A stretch of DNA of 21,402 bases, taken from positions 1 through 21,402 of the forward strand of contig CAYTLW010000128.1 in NCBI GenBank assembly GCA_964438735.1, given 5' to 3'. The stretch is from CAYTLW01 sp964438735 (GTDB lineage: Bacteria > Myxococcota_A > UBA9042). The translations under genes were made by a program, and so were the position numbers. The notes under the pieces are model-generated. The model ran no database searches. It saw only the letters and a program-made list of their open reading frames with translations, and was not told the DNA's origin. This document shows, in pieces, positions 14,701 to 19,391 of this stretch (positions are counted from its first letter, which is position 1; the number at the start of each line of letters is the position of its first letter).

Positions 14701-16680
14701 GCCGCACTTGCCAGCTTCGGTGCAGTCGGCGTGGCCCCAGGGATCGGCTCGTCGCAAGACAGCCTGCAGGGACGCCAGGCTTGGGCCGTTGGCTGCCGCG
14801 CCCAGCAACCAGACGCGGCCGTCTGCAGCACGCCGCACGGTCGCCCAGGCCGAGTGGGTCGAGCCCAGCTTGTCGTTGCGGCTCCAGATCTGACGTCCGG
14901 ATGCAGACAGGCGAACCTGCGTGGCAGTCCACGGGCCCTTGTTTGGAATCGCCATGCCCGCAGCCAACGCGCCGCCGTCCGCCGTGACCGCCAGCGAGGT
15001 CAGCATCCCGCCGTCATCAACAGCTCGGGACCAGAGCAGCCGGCCATTCTTGTTGAGCGCGAACGCCAACGACCGGGTCTTGCCGGCGTGGGTGAGTCGG
15101 CCACCGCCAAACACGCGCCCGTCGTTGGTCAGCGCCAGAGCCATGCAACGTGACCCGACGGTCGGCCACGGTTGTCGTTGCCAGCGCAATCCCAGGTCAG
15201 TGTCCAGACCAGCCACCCACGCTTGCTCGCCGTTGTCGGCCATCGTCAACAGACCGCAGACCACCGACTGGCTCGACTTGGCCGGCCCCACCGCCGCCAG
15301 CAGCGCACCGGCGCCGACCCCCGGCGGAATCACCTGTTTGCCGATGGAGCCGGCGTCGTTGACCAGCAGCAGCAGCGGTGACTCGAGGCCGGCCTTGTCG
15401 GTGGTGGCGCCAACGAGCAGATGCTGGCCATCGCCGCGGGTGATGGCGCCGCTGCATTGGCTGCCAGCACCGGATGACCAGCTCTTCAACCAGGTGACCT
15501 TGCCGTTGTCGTTCACGCGCGCTCCGCGGCACGCCTTGGGCGCCTTGCCCACCGCCGCCTGGCTGCCGACGAGCAAGCGGTCGCCTCCGGTCATGGTTAC
15601 GACCACCGGCGGCTCCACCGCCGCCGCGTCGATCATTGTCGACTCGGCCATGACATCGCCTGCCGGATTCAACCGACGCGCCTTCCAGGAATACGCGGCG
15701 TTCAGCCCCGGTGCGGCGCCGCCGACCACGAATGCGCCGCCGTCGAGCAGAACAAGGGCATCAGACCAGCTCGAAACGCCTTTGGGCTGCCAGTTCTCCG
15801 TGCCCAGCGCCGGCTTGCCGCCACACTTGCCCTTGGCGCATGTATCCAACACCGAGCACGGGTTGCCGTCGCTACAAGGCGCCGTGTTGTGCGTGTAGCT
15901 ACAGCCCGTCGCGGGCACGCAGCCATCGTCCGTACACGGATCCGAATCGTTGCAATCCGCCGCCGAACCCACGCACTTGCCAGCCTCGCAGGAATCGACC
16001 GTGCACTTGTCGCCGTCGGTACACGTGCCGGCCGCCGGCAGCTGCACACAGGTGCCTTTGTCGGCCAGGCAGGAGCCCTTGGTGCAGGGATTGTCGTCGG
16101 TGCAATCCTTCGTCTTGGCGAGCGCGCAGGTGCCGGCCGTGCAGAGCCACGACTGGCAGAGGTCTGCGTTGGGGCAGGGCGTCTTGTCGGGCAGGTGGCC
16201 CAACACGCATTTGCCGGCGGAGCATTGCCAGGCTTCACAGGCGCCGGACTCCTTGTCGCAATCGGTGACGGTGACACACTCCGGCGGAGGAATGTCGGCC
16301 TGAACCCCGTCGCCTGTGCCCGAGCCGTCGCCCGCCTGGCCGTCCGAGGATGCCCCGCCGTCGGCTGTATCGTCGCCGGCTGCACCATCGAGGTCAGTGC
16401 CCCCATCCGAGAGGTCGCCATCGGCGCTCGAGGCGTCACCAGCGGCGTCGAGGGGGCCCGTGTCGGCGACTGCATCCCCAGCCGGTCCGGCGTCCGGCAC
16501 GCCGCCCGCGTCGGCAGGAGCGGCGTCGCCTTCAGAGGCGAGGTCTCCGCTGGTCTCCGCCGCGGTCTGGGCGGCCTGCCAGGCGTCCATATCGGCGCCG
16601 ACGTCGGACAGGCCGCAGCCGGTGGCCGTCAGAGCGAGACATATCAACAGGTGCGCGCGGCGCTCGGCGGGTCGGTGCAT
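11713..16680 (-). CDS. giant Cys-rich/propeller/RCC1-repeat lipoprotein
   Basis: 1655 residues from the ATG at 16680, which opens a lipoprotein signal peptide (lipobox ATG-C22). The frame stays open 42 codons further up to 16806, but that would bury the signal. No strong Shine-Dalgarno is seen. A long Asp/Ala/Gly linker runs to about 130. The pattern is then threefold: a Cys-rich block (about 135-292, 648-712 and 1085-1300, with CNDSDPCTDDGC-type units) before each of three propeller-like parts. The first two (about 295-645 and 715-1080) have repeating DGG-x-hhhG strands like delta-60/WD-type beta-propellers. The last (about 1300-1655) is made of RCC1-type repeats (CALRSGGQVSCWGDG, CAVRADGAVLCWGAND), each with paired Cys. 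It has no catalytic motif and is probably an extracellular interaction scaffold. It may head the operon with the D8C gene 100 bp downstream. Confidence 0.85.
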   Translation of the reverse strand: MHRPAERRAHLLICLALTATGCGLSDVGADMDAWQAAQTAAETSGDLASEGDAAPADAGGVPDAGPAGDAVADTGPLDAAGDASSADGDLSDGGTDLDGAAGDDTADGGASSDGQAGDGSGTGDGVQADIPPPECVTVTDCDKESGACEAWQCSAGKCVLGHLPDKTPCPNADLCQSWLCTAGTCALAKTKDCTDDNPCTKGSCLADKGTCVQLPAAGTCTDGDKCTVDSCEAGKCVGSAADCNDSDPCTDDGCVPATGCSYTHNTAPCSDGNPCSVLDTCAKGKCGGKPALGTENWQPKGVSSWSDALVLLDGGAFVVGGAAPGLNAAYSWKARRLNPAGDVMAESTMIDAAAVEPPVVVTMTGGDRLLVGSQAAVGKAPKACRGARVNDNGKVTWLKSWSSGAGSQCSGAITRGDGQHLLVGATTDKAGLESPLLLLVNDAGSIGKQVIPPGVGAGALLAAVGPAKSSQSVVCGLLTMADNGEQAWVAGLDTDLGLRWQRQPWPTVGSRCMALALTNDGRVFGGGRLTHAGKTRSLAFALNKNGRLLWSRAVDDGGMLTSLAVTADGGALAAGMAIPNKGPWTATQVRLSASGRQIWSRNDKLGSTHSAWATVRRAADGRVWLLGAAANGPSLASLQAVLRRADPWGHADCTEAGKCGLQIGNDCSDGDACTDDLCEPATGCKATAHTDPCDDGKSCTVGATCAKGTCQAGVARLWRHVYDTDAGQLIDGLPWNKSTPVPVITTLPGGGHAVASRVKVAGKGLQVRVDRFGLDASKLAAQAVHGGPGDQVLRSIAAHDGGVVIGGRDANNAGWLLFLDGKLAQKATTHLTHGLQTTVNDLQGLPGGDLLAVGTGFLTGDKDARGELVRARIKGTNIFDQAAFGDKTWSLLARRFVSLAPHLQAIAGERVGKDGKAQVLLTLVHSKQGMTWQRGLAPAAGVDSVRGLALLPDSGFLVGATVLDKSGAAVPSVLRTTSTGQLVWQWRFSDTKGWVHGRLSAMLPREDGSAGVMALVGNAGGPANVPAWIVVAPGGTAHFQELSIFGINVPGSATLTDNEDAVVAMQTEPKAPGKHFLSLLRMDGWGRHDCKVAGACADLAVGDCSPGLPCVMGHCDINKGCVSAAIKVCDDGQHCAIADTCVGGVCKAGKKVDCDDKNACTKDACDELKGCSHLVAAADPCDDGKFCVSDEKCDKTGACVGKPTDCADDVKCTQDICDEKQDGCLHKVVHGNCDDKIGCTNDICHFKDGCSHKVVQAKCDDGNACTTDTCHAALDCLNVAVSLGSKCGQDKVCSGKTCAVPWASDVAAGTGFSCALRSGGQVSCWGDGGKGQLGGGVVASPALKPVLVATVKGAGHLVAGHATACVSESGSGPVCWGDNGVGQALPGDKSAVVKPTLFYGKQVQDMSLSDAHGCAIYGSGTAACWGWDRGGTFGNSSTSAKTHMEALVGIVLQGKTAIATPFGATCVIGAGAKVWCTGMGGQVGNPAGAQADTTDFVPVLLGDGSQLAGIARIRSTLFRTLALDGAGKAFGWGLSSGFLENWQANRANAIKLPGKAEEIAGGPYHACFLLADGNVWCQGQQTGIFLGDPAAKVVAKPMKVPGLAHIKAIAGGNDHTCAVRADGAVLCWGANDKGQCGNGKTSKYSKPAVVTGSAP

Positions 16681-16897
16681 GAGCTTGGTCGTGTGGCGTC
16701 GCAAGGCGCCGGATTCGTGAGACTGAGTGGCGCGCGGAGCGTAGCGTGGCGATTTGGTGGGGTCAAACGCCCTGGGAGTCCGAAAGCCGGCACCGCCCAA
16801 ATGCACACTCGGGACTCGTCACGCGGTCCTGCGCGGGCGGCGCTCTTGGGTATCAGGCTTCTGCTCCGGCGATGCAAACATGGTAGGATCAGCCCAC

Positions 16898-17182
16898 ATG
16901 CCGAAGCCCCGGGTCATGCCGGCCCTGCGCTGCGCCATGGAGAGCCGGCCTGTGAACCCCAAAGACCGCAAACGCGCGCGAGCCCGATGGCGATGTGCCG
17001 TGATTCCGCCTGGTGAGAACCGGGCGGCAGCGGAGGTGGCGTTCGATGCAGCGTCTCCGCTGACAGCTGAGCAGCGCCTGGCGTTGATCTGGACGCTCAG
17101 CCAGGAGGCATATCGCCTGGCGGGAATGGGCGACGGTGAACGACCACTTCCTCGACCTCATCGAAGAACTGCTCGCGGTTGA
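16898..17182 (+). CDS. small protein paired with nucleotidyltransferase (antitoxin-like)
   Basis: 94 residues from the ATG at 16898, the best of several closely spaced in-frame ATGs (16880, 16898, 16916, 16937); AGGA lies nine bases before it. The informative segment is SPLTAEQRLALIWTLSQEAYRLAG, a helical motif I recognise from small proteins encoded just before AbiEii/DUF6036-type nucleotidyltransferases. The N-terminus is strongly basic. It overlaps the next gene by 47 bases in another reading frame, so the two are probably co-translated. Its role as an antitoxin or partner is inferred from the pairing. No promoter is certain; TAGGAT at 16884-16889 could be a -10 for a nearly leaderless message. 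Confidence 0.65.
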   Translation: MPKPRVMPALRCAMESRPVNPKDRKRARARWRCAVIPPGENRAAAEVAFDAASPLTAEQRLALIWTLSQEAYRLAGMGDGERPLPRPHRRTARG

Positions 17183-17582
17183 GGCGCGCTTCCTGGTCGT
17201 AGGAGGCTACGCTGTCGGTGCCCATGGGCACCCGCGGGCGACCAAAGACCTCGCCATCTGGGTCGAGCCTTCGCAGGAGAATGCACCTCGCGTCTTCGAT
17301 GCCTTGTGCAGTTTCGGCGCCCACATGGCCGATCTGCGAGTGGAGGATCTCGCCACACCACACTACGGCTTCATGATGGGCGTGCCACCGCGCCGCATCG
17401 ACATACTCACTACGCTGTCCGCGGTCGAGTTTGCTGCGGCGTGGGAGGCCAGGACGCACTTCGACGTAGGGAGGGGCATTCGCTGTCCTTTCATGGGGCT
17501 GCGCGACCTGATCAGCAACAAGCGGGCGTCCGGCCGTCTGCAGGACCTGGCCGACGTTGAAGCCATCACGCTGGATGACTGA
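17136..17582 (+). CDS. nucleotidyltransferase-fold protein (AbiEii/DUF6036-like) with altered catalytic motif
   Basis: 148 residues from GTG at 17136, which lies inside the preceding small gene. The motif FLVVGGYAVGAHGHPRATKDLAIWV (19-43) is the nucleotidyltransferase core hGG-x(n)-RxT-x-D-h-D-h. The first catalytic Asp is D38, but the second position is Ala40 (GCC at 17253-17255), where Asp is expected. A third acidic residue, D89 in RRIDILT, is kept. The C-terminal LRDLISNKRASGRLQDLADVEAI fits the family's helical end. In related proteins the fold transfers nucleotides to RNA or protein as a toxin or immunity factor; here activity may be lost or reduced. It could be a degenerate toxin or a non-catalytic regulator. 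Confidence 0.8.
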   Translation: MNDHFLDLIEELLAVEARFLVVGGYAVGAHGHPRATKDLAIWVEPSQENAPRVFDALCSFGAHMADLRVEDLATPHYGFMMGVPPRRIDILTTLSAVEFAAAWEARTHFDVGRGIRCPFMGLRDLISNKRASGRLQDLADVEAITLDD

Positions 17583-17591
17583 TCCCGTGAA

Positions 17592-17606
17592 TAAGGACCT
17601 GGCCCC
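17592..17606. repeat. TAAGGACCTsGCCCC motif, copy 2
   Basis: TAAGGACCTGGCCCC begins ten bases after the stop of the nucleotidyltransferase gene, in a convergent gap. It differs from the copy at 5216-5230 at one position and is followed, as there, by a pyrimidine run and CAC. Read on the other strand it is GGGGCCAGGTCCTTA. It may be the end of a mobile repeat or a shared 3' signal. Confidence 0.4.
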
Positions 17607-17665
17607 CCCTCACTGAACAGTGTTCGGAGCCGCCGACTGGTCAAACCGTCCGCAAGGCAACGCGG

Positions 17666-19177
17666 CTACATGCCGGAAGCGGTCAACTTTGCTGCCGAAA
17701 ACTGCGTATCCAGCTTGTTCAGATGCGGACCCATGGCCAGATCATCCTTCAGCCACCGATTCAGCCACGCCACCGAGAACGCGTTGGTCACCGCGAAGCC
17801 CTTGTCGAGCGCAATCAGCCCCGGTTTGACGCACATCTCCTTGAGCTGCGGCACGGCTTGAGCTGGCGGCAGGCTGCAGATGTTGGTGAAGCTCATGTGG
17901 CTGGCGCCGGTGATGATGACGCGAGCTTTCGGTGACGGCAGGTTGTTGTACATGGGGTTGATGTCGGTCGCCACGGGTGTGGTGCCGTCCAGGGTGCCGC
18001 CGAAGAGCAGGCCCGGCACCTTGACCGTGGCCATACCCTTCTTGCCGAAGGCCACGTCGAAGCCCGGCGCCAGGCTGAGCATGGCCTTGACCCCCGGCAT
18101 GGGCTTGTCGAGCTTGATGGTGCTGCCGTCGGGCCACGAGTCCATGTAGCCGCCCTTGCAGAGCATGTTTTTGGCCGTCTTGCAGCCGGCTTTGGCGGCG
18201 GTCACGTCCACCTCGCCGCCCGCGGCCACGATGGCGGTGTAGCCGCCGAAGGAGTGGCCGGTCACCGCGACCTTGTCCAGGTCCATGAGCTTGTGCATGT
18301 CGCTGCCGGCGGCGTTGTTCAACTTGACCAGCTCGCCCCATGAGAAGACCAGGTCCTTGGGCCGCTCGATGGCCGACTTGGACTCCACCTCCTTGCTGGC
18401 GCTGAAGTCGAACAGGGTATTGCCCACATGGTCGGGCGCGGCGACCACATAGCCGTGGCTGGCGACATATTCAGTAAAGCTATACGATTGCCAATTGATA
18501 CCTTTGAAACCATGAGAGAACATCACGACAGGCCACGGCCCTTTCTTGGCCGATCCCTTCTTGATGGCCTGGCCCTTCACCTTGGTCAGGATCATGTCGA
18601 AATAGACCGCCTTGTCGCCGCCGGTCTCGGTCACCGGGTACCACAAGCGGGTGTTGACGGCGCGCTTGCGAGCGGTGTCGTACCAGGCGTACACGCGGGT
18701 ACCGATGTTGTGGGGGCCATAGGCCTCTGGCGCCGGGTTGGGGCTGGGCGGGATGGTGACGTCGGCTTTGGCCGTGTCCGCGACCGTGGCCGTGTCGGGG
18801 GCGGTGGCCGTGTCTGCGACCGTGGCCGTGTCTGCGACCGTGGCCGTGTCTGCGACCGTGGCCGTGTCCGCGACTGTGGCCGTGGCCGCGACCGTGGCCG
18901 TGTCCGTGACTGTGGCCGCGTCCGTGACCGTGCCCGAGTCCGCGACCGTGGCCGTGTCCGTGCCCGCGTCCGCGACCGTGCCCGTGTCCGCGACAGTGCC
19001 CGCGTCCGTGTCCGACACCGTGCCCGTGTCCGCAGGCGTTCCGCCGAGATCGCTCCCTGCGCCATCTGCCCCCGCCACATCCTGCCCGGCGGTCCCTGCC
19101 GGGGTGGTCGCCTGGGTGCCACATGCCATCACAAAAGCGAAAAGGGGCGCGACGAGCGCGACGTGTAGACGGCGCAT
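17666..19177 (-). CDS. alpha/beta-hydrolase lipoprotein (PAF-acetylhydrolase/cutinase-like)
   Basis: 503 residues. The ATG at 19177 has GGAGGA five bases upstream; an ATG 21 codons earlier lacks one. The lipobox is VMA-C19. A low-complexity linker of TVADTA units covers about 47-136. The hydrolase domain (about 150-503) shows the oxyanion-loop motif FSHGFKG (220-226), nucleophile S309 in GHSFGG, acid D397 in GGTLDGTTP, and H427 in TGASHMSF: a complete Ser-Asp-His triad in the right order. The arrangement resembles platelet-activating-factor acetylhydrolase, polyester hydrolase and chlorophyllase-like enzymes, so an outward-facing esterase or lipase is likely. Cys332, 340, 434 and 449 may form disulfides. 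The substrate is unknown. It is divergent from the somatomedin-B protein gene. Confidence 0.87.
   Translation of the reverse strand: MRRLHVALVAPLFAFVMACGTQATTPAGTAGQDVAGADGAGSDLGGTPADTGTVSDTDAGTVADTGTVADAGTDTATVADSGTVTDAATVTDTATVAATATVADTATVADTATVADTATVADTATAPDTATVADTAKADVTIPPSPNPAPEAYGPHNIGTRVYAWYDTARKRAVNTRLWYPVTETGGDKAVYFDMILTKVKGQAIKKGSAKKGPWPVVMFSHGFKGINWQSYSFTEYVASHGYVVAAPDHVGNTLFDFSASKEVESKSAIERPKDLVFSWGELVKLNNAAGSDMHKLMDLDKVAVTGHSFGGYTAIVAAGGEVDVTAAKAGCKTAKNMLCKGGYMDSWPDGSTIKLDKPMPGVKAMLSLAPGFDVAFGKKGMATVKVPGLLFGGTLDGTTPVATDINPMYNNLPSPKARVIITGASHMSFTNICSLPPAQAVPQLKEMCVKPGLIALDKGFAVTNAFSVAWLNRWLKDDLAMGPHLNKLDTQFSAAKLTASGM
18770..19039 (-). repeat. 18-bp tandem repeats coding the TVADTA linker
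   Basis: Units of 18 bp encode TVADTA. The most regular copies lie at 18770-18877 (residues 101-136); degenerate ones continue to about 19039. The region gives long false frames on the other strand. It is a length-variable extended linker between the lipid anchor and the hydrolase. Confidence 0.8.
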
Positions 19178-19287
19178 GGGGTCCTCCGGGGCGGCGCAGT
19201 TGGCTGCCAGGGGGCATGGATAACCGCAAGCGTGCGCCAAAGTCCAGCGTAGATCGGGTCTTCAGTCCCCCTATCAAATGACACGGG

Positions 19288-19301
19288 ATCGAAGATTCGA
19301 T
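19288..19301. promoter_or_regulatory. 14-bp inverted repeat in the divergent promoter region
   Basis: ATCGAA-GA-TTCGAT is a perfect 6-bp inverted repeat about midway in the 214-bp gap between the divergent hydrolase and somatomedin-B protein genes. Its position and AT content suit an operator for a dimeric regulator. No regulator gene lies nearby. Confidence 0.3.
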
Positions 19302-19340
19302 TGAACCGACCCCCAGGGAGCGTTTACCATCTCGCGACTC

Positions 19341-19372
19341 GCCGGCCTGCGGGTGTCTTCCCGCCGGCTGGC
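19341..19372. repeat. long imperfect hairpin upstream of the somatomedin-B gene
   Basis: A 13-position stem (one mismatch, one G-U) with a TGTCTT loop, running from GCCGGC at 19341 to GGCTGGC at 19372. Its core TGCGGGtGTCttCCCGCC resembles the second hairpin of the 1908-1949 pair (TGCGGGcGTCcCCGCC). It is just upstream of the ribosome binding site of the next gene, so it is either a REP-like repeat or a leader structure. Confidence 0.5.
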
Positions 19373-19391
19373 ATGGACCGGAGGAGACGAC

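Noticed and set aside
18770..19039. CRISPR-like or minisatellite array
   Set aside because: The repeats are 18-bp, contiguous and in frame, with no spacers; they code for a protein linker.
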